Shown here in pieces: positions 42,345-49,968 of a DNA stretch of 64,000 nt. This stretch comes from Streptomyces sp. RB17 (GTDB taxonomy: Bacteria > Actinomycetota > Actinomycetes > Streptomycetales > Streptomycetaceae), in assembly GCF_009604455.1 (NCBI RefSeq), contig NZ_WEGL01000006.1, forward strand, positions 372,001 through 436,000. Direction: 5' to 3'. The notes beneath the pieces were generated by a model that saw only the letters and a list, made by a program, of their open reading frames with translations, was not told the DNA's origin and ran no database searches. Position numbers and translations under genes: made by a program. Every line of letters starts with the position of its first letter. Position 1 is the stretch's first letter.

Positions 42345-43694
42345 ATGGACCGCCAGTCAGCCCCCGCCCCCACCGGCGCCAGATGCCCCATGCACGACGC
42401 CGCGTTCGCCGCCGACCCCGACCAGATCTACGACCGGTTGCGCGCCCACGGTCCCGCCGGACCGGTCGAGCTCGCACCCGGGATCGACGCGACCCTGGTC
42501 GTCGGGCACGAGACGGCCCTGCGTGTGCTGCAGAACACCACGCTCTTCGCCCGGGACTCGCGCCACTGGAAGGCGCTGAACGAGGGGCACATACCGCTGG
42601 ACCACCCGGTCCTGCCGATGATGGCGTACCGGCCCAACTGCCTGTTCACCGACGGCGCCGTGCACCTGAGGCTGCGCAAGGCCGTCACGGACAGCCTGGC
42701 CCGGCTCAACATCACCCGGATCCGGCGGGACGTCGAGCCCATCGCCGACTACCTCATCGACCAGTTCAGCGAGCGCGGCCGTGCCGACCTCCTCAACGAC
42801 TACGCCAAACTGCTCCCGCTGCTGCTGTTCAACAAGCTGTTCGGGTGCCCTGCGGGCATCGGCGACACCCTCACCAGTGCCATGTCGGCGATCTTCGACG
42901 GCAAGGACGCCCTGCGCGCCAACGAGGAGCTCACCGCCTGCCTCATGGAGCTGATCGCCCTCAAGCGCCGGCAGCCCGGGGACGACGTCACCTCCTGGCT
43001 GATCCAGCACCCCGCGGGGCTGACCGACGAGGAGCTCAAGGACCAGCTGGTCATGCTGATGGGCGCCGGTGTGGAACCCGAGCGCAACCTGATCGGCAAC
43101 GCCCTGCTCCTGCTGCTGTCGCCCGACACCAGCGGGCGCGACTCCGGGCTGCTGATCGGGGAGGCGATCGATCACGTGCTGTGGAACCAGACGCCCATCG
43201 CCAACTACGCCACCCACTACCCCGTCCAGGACGTGGATCTCGGGGGAGTGGTGGCAGAGGCGGGCACGCCGGTCGTCATCAGCTTCGCCGCCGCCAACAC
43301 CGACCCCGCTCTCGACGAGGCCCGCCGCAGGCACAGCAAGGGCGCCCACCTGGCCTGGGGCGCCGGTCCGCACGCGTGCCCCGCCAAGGACCCGGCACAG
43401 GTCATCGCGGTCACCGCGATCGAGAAGCTGCTCAACGCCCTGCCCGACCTGATGCTGGCCGTCCCCGAGAAGGACCTGCAGTGGCGGCCGGGCCCGTTCC
43501 ACCGGGCGCTGGTCGCCCTGCCCGTGGCCTTCAGCCCGGCGCCGGCCACCCATATCGCCTCCGCGCTGCAGAGCCGTACCGTCCCCGCCGCGGGGGAGCA
43601 GCCGCTCCCCACGGCACCCGTCGCCGCCGCGCGCCAGGAGCCGGCCAGAAAGAAGGGCTTCTGGAGCACCTTCCTGGACATCTTCCGGGTGTGA
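42345..43694 (+). CDS. Conservon-linked cytochrome P450 lacking the ExxR motif (CYP157-like)
   Basis: The 449-aa protein keeps the heme-ligand Cys345 (AWGAGPHACPAK), but the usual Phe before the Cys loop is missing. The K-helix ExxR is replaced by AIDHVLWNQTP, and the I-helix acid-Thr pair by MGAGVEPERN. CYP157 enzymes of Streptomyces conservons are known to lack ExxR, so this is almost certainly one of them, not a degraded gene. The C-terminus (from about 400) is Ala/Pro-rich and ends KKGFWSTFLDIFRV, perhaps membrane-associating. Its catalytic activity is uncertain. AGAAGG precedes the ATG. Confidence 0.9.
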   Translation: MDRQSAPAPTGARCPMHDAAFAADPDQIYDRLRAHGPAGPVELAPGIDATLVVGHETALRVLQNTTLFARDSRHWKALNEGHIPLDHPVLPMMAYRPNCLFTDGAVHLRLRKAVTDSLARLNITRIRRDVEPIADYLIDQFSERGRADLLNDYAKLLPLLLFNKLFGCPAGIGDTLTSAMSAIFDGKDALRANEELTACLMELIALKRRQPGDDVTSWLIQHPAGLTDEELKDQLVMLMGAGVEPERNLIGNALLLLLSPDTSGRDSGLLIGEAIDHVLWNQTPIANYATHYPVQDVDLGGVVAEAGTPVVISFAAANTDPALDEARRRHSKGAHLAWGAGPHACPAKDPAQVIAVTAIEKLLNALPDLMLAVPEKDLQWRPGPFHRALVALPVAFSPAPATHIASALQSRTVPAAGEQPLPTAPVAAARQEPARKKGFWSTFLDIFRV

Positions 43695-43820
43695 TGCCCG
43701 AGATGTGGGCGTCTCGTGTGCGGCATGTGACGGGAGCAACACCGTCGGGCGCATGACGATGGAGAGGGGAAGGGTAGGTTCCGGCGGTAACGGTAGCGCC
43801 CAGCGACAAAGGAGCTCTGC

Positions 43821-45083
43821 GTGACCGCCGTTGGCGTCATACGCGGTACCCCGACCGACCGCCGAGCCGTCATATCCCTTCTCCGTCGCCTCCGTTCGGC
43901 CGCAGGGCAGGCCGACCCCCTCCCCGCCTGGGACGAACTGCGCGCACTGGGTGACGTGGTGCCCGCTCCCTGGGGCGGGTACTTCGTGACCGGATTCGAT
44001 GCCTGCAACCAGATCCTGCGCGGCAGGAACTGGCTCGTACCGGACTTCGCCTGGCAGCAACGCCGGCCCGACATGGCACGCTGGCAGGATCCGGCGACCC
44101 GGGAGATGACGCGGACGCTGTCCCGCCTCAACCCGCCCGAGCACACCGCGCGGCGCCGCGCCCTGGGCAACCTCTTCGACCGCGGCACCCTCGAGGCCAT
44201 GCGACCCCGGATCGAGGACCACGTCACCCGGCTGCTGGACCGCCTCGACTCGGCGCTGCGCATCCACCGCGAGGCCGACTTCGTCGCCACGGTCGCCGAC
44301 CAGCTGCCCGTCCACACCGTCGGCCACTGGCTCGCCATCCCGGCCGAGCACTACCCGCACATCCTGGACTTCACCCACCGGCAGGTCCACGCCCAGGAAC
44401 TGATCCCCACCAAGAGCGAACTGGCCGTTTCGGCCCGGGCCACCCTGGAGATGAGGGCCTACTTCACCGGCCTCGTCGCCGACCGGCGCGCCCACCTCGG
44501 CGACGACGTCCTCAGCGACTGGATCCGCTACTGGGACGGCGAGTACCCCGACGACCGCGCGGCGGCGGACCAGATGCTGTACGACCTGACGATGTTCCTC
44601 ACTATCGCCTCCCTGGAGACCACCGCGACGCTGCTGACCAACGCCGTGTGGTTCCTGACCCAGGACCCCGTCCGGGCCGACTGGCTGCGCCGGCACCCCG
44701 AGGACATCGACGACGCGATCGAGGAGACGCTGCGCTACGACCCGCCGATCCACCTCAACTCCCGCTTCGCCGCCGACGACACCGTCCTGGCCGGTGTCCC
44801 CGTCGCCAAGGACACCACCGTCCACGTCCTGTACGGTGCCGCCAACCACGACCCGCGCCGCAACCCGGACCCCCACCTCTTCGACATCCGCCGCAAGGGC
44901 GCCCACCTCACCTTCGGCGGCGGCGTCCACTACTGCCTGGGCGCGGGCCTGGCCCGCCTGGAGGCCCGCCTCCTGCTCACCCACCTGCTGGAACGATTCC
45001 CCACTCTGCGGCCGGCCGCAGGCCCGACGTATGCCAACCGAATGGTCTTCCGGCGCATCACCTCCCTGAAAGTGACGACATGA
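43821..45083 (+). CDS. Cytochrome P450 (canonical, possibly CYP154-type)
   Basis: The 420-aa P450 has I-helix FLTIASLETTATLL, K-helix EETLRYDPP with intact ExxR, and heme loop LTFGGGVHYCLGAG with Cys372. It should be an active monooxygenase using ferredoxin partners; the substrate is unknown. CYP157/CYP154 pairing next to conservons is known in Streptomyces, supporting a working pair. GTG start after AAAGGAG. It overlaps the enoyl-CoA hydratase gene by ATGA. Confidence 0.93.
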   Translation: MTAVGVIRGTPTDRRAVISLLRRLRSAAGQADPLPAWDELRALGDVVPAPWGGYFVTGFDACNQILRGRNWLVPDFAWQQRRPDMARWQDPATREMTRTLSRLNPPEHTARRRALGNLFDRGTLEAMRPRIEDHVTRLLDRLDSALRIHREADFVATVADQLPVHTVGHWLAIPAEHYPHILDFTHRQVHAQELIPTKSELAVSARATLEMRAYFTGLVADRRAHLGDDVLSDWIRYWDGEYPDDRAAADQMLYDLTMFLTIASLETTATLLTNAVWFLTQDPVRADWLRRHPEDIDDAIEETLRYDPPIHLNSRFAADDTVLAGVPVAKDTTVHVLYGAANHDPRRNPDPHLFDIRRKGAHLTFGGGVHYCLGAGLARLEARLLLTHLLERFPTLRPAAGPTYANRMVFRRITSLKVTT

Positions 45084-45880
45084 CCGCCCTGCCCCTCACG
45101 ACCCTCCCGGCCGGCGCCGCACGGCGGACCCGGCGGACCCTGCGGACCCACCGGGAGGGTCCCGTCCTCACCGTCGAGCTCAGCACCCCCGAGGAGGGCA
45201 ACACCGTCACCGACGCCCTGCTGGACGACCTCCTGGCGGTCCTCCAGGACCAGGACCCGGCCGTCCGGGTGCTCGTGCTCACCGGGAGCGGCGACGACTT
45301 CTGCCTGGGCGGGGACCGCGGTGAGTCCGCCCGGCATCTCGCCCATGACCCCACCGGCAGCGGCATCCGCATCTCGGGGACCAAGGCGCGCCGCGTCTGC
45401 GAGGCCCTGACCGCGAACCCGGCCGTCACCATCGCGCGCGTCCACGGCAAGGCCATCGGCGCGGGCTTCGCCCTGGCACTCGCCTGCGATCTGCGGGTCG
45501 GATCCGAGGACGCGACCTTCCGGCTGCCCGAACTCGCGCTCGGGCTGCCCACCGCGTGGGGCGGCCTCCTGCCCCGCCTCATCAACGAGGTCGGCGCCGC
45601 CCGCGTCCGCGAGATCGTCCTCACCGGCCGGGCCGTCACCGCGGCGGAGGCCCACTCCCTGTCCATCCTGCAGAAAGTCGTCCCCGCTCACGAGCTGGAC
45701 GCGGCCGTCGCCGCCTGGGCCAGGCCCATCGTCCGCCGCCCGCAGGCGGCACTGCGCGTCACCAAGACCCTGCTGAACTCGCTGTCCGCGGCCTCTCGGC
45801 TCGCCGACGTCTCCGCCCTGGACGCGGAACTGATGGCAGCGGTCGTGGCCGAGTCGCACCATTCCCGGGGCAGCGTCTGA
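45080..45880 (+). CDS. Enoyl-CoA hydratase/isomerase-family protein
   Basis: The 266-aa crotonase-fold protein has the oxyanion-hole segments GDDFCLGGD and GKAIGAGFALALACDLRV and the catalytic-region ELALGLPTAWGGLLPRL. The usual second catalytic Glu is not obvious, so the reaction (hydration, isomerisation or another) is open. It is translationally coupled to the canonical P450 by an ATGA overlap, making an operon conservon-P450-P450-hydratase. Confidence 0.9.
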   Translation: MTALPLTTLPAGAARRTRRTLRTHREGPVLTVELSTPEEGNTVTDALLDDLLAVLQDQDPAVRVLVLTGSGDDFCLGGDRGESARHLAHDPTGSGIRISGTKARRVCEALTANPAVTIARVHGKAIGAGFALALACDLRVGSEDATFRLPELALGLPTAWGGLLPRLINEVGAARVREIVLTGRAVTAAEAHSLSILQKVVPAHELDAAVAAWARPIVRRPQAALRVTKTLLNSLSAASRLADVSALDAELMAAVVAESHHSRGSV

Positions 45881-46348
45881 TCAGCGTCCCGCCGCGCGCC
45901 GGTCCAAGGACGTCACCGCCCGGCGGAAGGCACGGCCCACGCCCGGGCGGGCGACGGTCCACAGCAGGCGGAACGCCGCTGTCCCGTCGAGCGCGAAGGT
46001 CATCTGCACCCGGGTACCGGCCCCCTCAGGCAGGAGTCGCCACTCCTCGACCCAGGCACGCGCTCCGGGCATGTTCGTCGCTTCGACGCGGTACGCGTAG
46101 CGCTCCGGTGCCTCGGCCACGATCACCGACTCCTGGAAACGCACGCCGCCGTGCAGCCGGACCTCGCGTCCGTCGCCGGCAGGCCGGACGGAAGTCACCC
46201 CGGGAAACCATTCCGCCCAGCCCGCCAGGTCCTCGGCGAGCGCGTGGAAGACCCGCTCGGGGGAGGCGGAGACCTCCCGCGCGAAGACCAGACGGACGGG
46301 CGCGGCCCCGACGAAGTCGATCCCCACCGGGCGCAGACGACGAGCCAT
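45881..46348 (-). CDS. SRPBCC/polyketide-cyclase-type START-domain protein
   Basis: The 155-aa protein starts MARRLRPVGIDFVGAAPVRL, with VSASPERVFHALAEDLAGWAEW and PGARAWVEEWRLLPEG. This is the SRPBCC ligand-binding fold, often in lipid or polyketide-linked roles. The ATG at 46348 fits. It converges on the hydratase gene with the two stop codons sharing TGATCA, so no terminator fits between them. The function is unknown. Confidence 0.82.
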   Translation of the reverse strand: MARRLRPVGIDFVGAAPVRLVFAREVSASPERVFHALAEDLAGWAEWFPGVTSVRPAGDGREVRLHGGVRFQESVIVAEAPERYAYRVEATNMPGARAWVEEWRLLPEGAGTRVQMTFALDGTAAFRLLWTVARPGVGRAFRRAVTSLDRRAAGR

Positions 46349-46413
46349 GAACGTGACCCCCCTCGTGCCGCAGGTCCGTCGACCGGGCGGGGCCCACGAT
46401 AGCTGACGGTTCC

Positions 46414-47244
46414 TCAGATGTCTGCGTCGTCTTCCCCGGGCTCGCCCGCCACCACCACCCGCAGGTGCTCGGAGATCTCCGCACGCGCCTCCGCGGGCAG
46501 GCCCGCATCGGTCACCAGCGTGTCCACCTGCTCCAGCGCGGCGAAGGAACTCAGGCCCACCGTGCCCCACTTGGTGTGGTCGGCGACCACCACGACCCGG
46601 CGCGCGGAGTGCACCAGCCGCCGGTTCGTCTCCGCCTCGGCGAGGTTCGGCGTGGACAGACCGGCCTCGACCGATATGCCGTGCACACCGAGGAACAGCA
46701 GATCGAAGTGGAGGGCCGCGATGGCCTGGTCGGCCACGGGACCCACCAGCGAGTCCGACGGCGTGCGCACACCGCCGGTCAGCACCACCGTGGCCGCCCC
46801 CTGCCGCTGGCCCGAGGTGCGCTGCGCCGCGTGGAAGACGTCCGCGACCCGCACCGAGTTCGTCACCACGGTCAGGTCGGGCACCTCCAGCAGCTGCTGG
46901 GCGAGCGCGTACGTCGTCGTACCGCCGGACAGGGCGATCGCCGTGCCCGGCGTGACCAGCTTGGCGGCGGCGCGCGCGATGTCCTCCTTGGCGGTCAGCT
47001 CCAGACCCGACTTCGCCTCGAAGCCGGGCTCGTGCGTGCTGGCCTCGACCACCGGCACCGCACCGCCGTGCACCTTCTCCAGCACGCCCTGGCGGGCGAG
47101 CGCGTCCAGGTCACGCCGGACGGTCATGTCCGACACACCGAGCTTGCGGGTCAGTTCGTTGACCCGCACACCGCCCCGGCGCCGGACCTCGTCCAGGATC
47201 AGGGCGCGGCGCTGCTCCGCGAGGAGGTTCTGATTCTCACTCAC
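46414..47244 (-). CDS. DeoR-family transcriptional regulator
   Basis: The 276-aa protein has a DeoR helix-turn-helix (VRVNELTRKLGVSDMTVRRD) and sugar-phosphate sensor motifs ALSGGTTTYALAQQL, VVTNSVRVADVF and VVVADHTKWG. The GTG at 47244 (VSENQNLLAE) is the normal family start. No sugar operon is adjacent, so the target is not evident. It is similar in design to the DeoR at 23260-24039 but clearly a different gene. GGACCGGAG lies upstream. Confidence 0.9.
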   Translation of the reverse strand: MSENQNLLAEQRRALILDEVRRRGGVRVNELTRKLGVSDMTVRRDLDALARQGVLEKVHGGAVPVVEASTHEPGFEAKSGLELTAKEDIARAAAKLVTPGTAIALSGGTTTYALAQQLLEVPDLTVVTNSVRVADVFHAAQRTSGQRQGAATVVLTGGVRTPSDSLVGPVADQAIAALHFDLLFLGVHGISVEAGLSTPNLAEAETNRRLVHSARRVVVVADHTKWGTVGLSSFAALEQVDTLVTDAGLPAEARAEISEHLRVVVAGEPGEDDADI

Positions 47245-47536
47245 GTACGCTCCGGTCCTTTCGCCGCCATCCGTCCGACACGCCCGGCGCACCGGCCCCG
47301 ACCAGGAGATTCCGGCCGGCCGGAGATGCGCGGGCGTCCCATCTTTTCACGGGTCGGCACCGGTTGCGCCACCACCTGTCACGACGCGCACATGCCACGT
47401 GGGTCACGGCCGCCCCGGCCACCGTCACCCGGATCGGGGAGATTCCGTGCCGCGAGGTGTACGACACCCCCGGAGCGGAGATCCTGAAGCCCGCGTCGGC
47501 CCAGTCCTTCCGACGCGTCACGGGGGTGCGAGACCG

Positions 47537-49866
47537 GTGGAGCGCGCGCAGGAACGCCGCGGCGAGCGGCAGACGGACGCCGAGCTGGAGTTGCTGGTGC
47601 ACGGGGTGGGCGGGACCACCCCCGAGAAGATGCTCGGCGACCCGCGCACCGTCCGGATCACCGGCGACGACACGGCCGCCGTCTTCCGGCGCGCCGAGGA
47701 CGCCGAGGCCGGGGCGGCCGGGAAGGAACCCCGGGACGGGCCGGTCCAGGAGGCGTACGTCTGGTGCAACCTCACCTCCGGCGACAGCAGCCGCGCCCTG
47801 TGGCTGTTGCTGCTGCCGTTCATGGTCGTCAACCTCGCCCACTGGATGCGCCCCGCCGCGGCCGGGCGCCACCGCACCGTCCGCCTGTACGGCGTCCTCG
47901 TACGGCTGGCGGCCCCACCCTGACCGTGCTGCTGGTGGCCGCCGCCTGCGAGGTGGCGCTGGACCTGGTGGCCTGGCAGTGCGTCGGCGTCCGGTCCTGC
48001 GCCCACCGCCACTCCTGGCTGGCCTTCCTCGCGCGCCAGGCGTCCACGGGCCCCGGCGGGCACGACACCTGGTGGAGCCTGCCCGGCCGCCGGCTCGCGC
48101 TCGCCGCACTGGTGCCGACCGCGCTGTCGGTCCTGCTCTGGTACCTCTCCCGCCGGACCTGGAGTGCGTACGAGTCCCACCGGCCGCTGTCCCACGAACC
48201 CGAGCCGGACACCGACGGCACCGCGCTGACCAGGCCCGGCTTCTGGTACGGGCGCCGCCTCGTGGCCCGGCTGCGCGCCGCGCACACCGCCGCGGCCCTG
48301 CTGACCGTCGCCGCCGCCGTCGCGGCCCCCGCGGTCCGCTTCGACCACCGGCCCGGCGGCCCTGCCGCCCTGGACGTCCTGGGCCTGCTGCTCTCCGCGG
48401 CGCTGGTGTCCTGGGCGGCGACGGCCGTGGGTGTCGTCTGCCGCCGCGGCCGCAGCGAGAACCGTCTCGACCAGGGGCTCGACCGGCACCTCGTACGCCT
48501 CCTGCCGCTCGGCGCGCTCGCCCTGCTGCTGCTCACCGTGGTCTACGCCGGCTGGGCCCGGCCCGGCTGGCGGTCCACCGGGCGGCTGCCGGGCGATCCG
48601 GCCTTCGGCGCCCTCATGCTGGCCCAGGGGCTGCTGGTCGTGGCGCTCGCCGTCGTGGCCGGGAGCCTGCACCGCCGCAGCCCCGACCCGGGCGCCGGCA
48701 TGCGGGGCCTCGGCGGGCCGGCCGTCGCGCTGCTCGCCTGCGCGCTGGGCGGCGTGATGTCCGGCGGGGTCGCACAGCGCGTCGCCGACTGGCTCGACGG
48801 CACGGGCGCCGTGCTCCCCGGGCCGCCGGTCCTGCTGACCTGGCAGGCGTCCACGATCCCGCCGGTCCTCGCGGTCCTGCTGCTCCTCGCCACCCGGCTC
48901 GGGCTCGGCACCGCCCGGCTGGCCCGCGCCGAACGCGACCGGGTCCGCCACGAGCATCCCGGCGAACCCGAGGACCCGGGCCGTACCCGCGCCATCGCCC
49001 ACGTCCGCGCCATGGCCACGCTCACCGACCGGGCACCCCTCGTCATCGCCGTGCTGACCGTGACCACCCTGCTGCTCGGCGCCGTGGCGCTGGCCGGCGC
49101 GCTGGCCACCGGCAAGACGCCCGACGGAGCCGCCCGCCGCACCTACGACGCCGTACAGGCCGTCGCCGAGACCTCGCAGGCGCTGGGCTCCTGGCTGGTA
49201 GGCCTCGGCTTCGTGCTCTTCGTGACCTGGGGCAGGCACGCCTACAAGGACGCCTCGGCGCGGCGCACGATCGGCATCCTCTGGGACGTCGGCACCTTCT
49301 GGCCGCGCGCCGCGCACCCCTTCGCACCGCCGTGCTACGCCGAGCGTGCGGTGCCGGACCTGACCTGGCGCATGGCCACCTGGACCGAGCGCACCGGGGG
49401 TCGCCTGGTCCTCTCCGGCCACTCCCAGGGCAGTGTCCTGGCCGCGGCCGCCGCCTGGCAGCTGCCGCCGTCCGTCTGCGGCCGGATCGCGCTGCTGACC
49501 TACGGCTCTCCGCTGGAACGTCTCTACGGCCGCTGGTTCCCCGCCCACTTCGGGCCGCCCGCGCTCGCCGCGCTGCACCGCGACGTCGCCTGCTGGGGCA
49601 ACCTCTACCGCAGCACCGACCCCATCGGCGGCCCCGTCCGCGTCCCCGACGACACCACGCCCGAGGTCGACCACGGCCCCCTGCGGGACCCGCTCGCCTA
49701 CGGTCGCACGCCCGCGCATCCCCTCCCGGCGCCCATCCTCGGCCACTCCGACTACCAGGCGGACCCCGTCTTCGCCCGGGAACGCGCCCGCCTGCTGGAC
49801 CGCCTGCGCCCGGAACTGCCCGGACCACGGCCGGAGCACACGGAGCACCGGGCCGACGCCGGCTAG
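47537..49866 (+). pseudogene. Membrane-spanning serine hydrolase (alpha/beta-hydrolase type), apparent frameshift near 47912-47916
   Basis: Two plus-strand frames make one protein of about 775 aa. The first begins at GTG 47537 with ELLVHGVGGTTPEKMLGD (oxyanion-hole-like HGVGG) and runs to RLYGVLVRLAA at about 47910. The second continues as TLTVLLVAAACEVALDLVA through about seven transmembrane helices and a C-terminal hydrolase part with nucleophile elbow LVLSGHSQGSVL and a late ILGHSDYQ. The join needs one missing base in a CCCC run at 47913-47916, so it is a real mutation or a sequencing error. The hydrolase halves flank the membrane region. If intact it may act on membrane lipids. Confidence 0.72.
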
Positions 49867-49968
49867 GCCCGGCTGGACCGTGAGCTCGACGTACTCCAGC
49901 ACGAGCCTGCTCACTGCCCGCGACCAGCACGAAGCCGGCGATGCTCGCGACTTCTGCATAGGGGGTCT

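Noticed and set aside
42357..44984. A minus-strand open frame of 875 aa across both P450 genes
   Set aside because: It is antisense to two P450s with motifs in frame, has no family and looks like a compositional shadow.
42345..46348. A secondary-metabolite biosynthetic cluster (P450s, hydratase, SRPBCC)
   Set aside because: No polyketide synthase, NRPS or terpene synthase is present; the genes are better explained by the conservon neighbourhood.
47905..47925. Programmed ribosomal frameshifting in the membrane hydrolase
   Set aside because: A CCCC run is present but the sequence is not a good slippery heptamer, and I see no stimulatory stem nearby. A lost base or a sequencing error is simpler.
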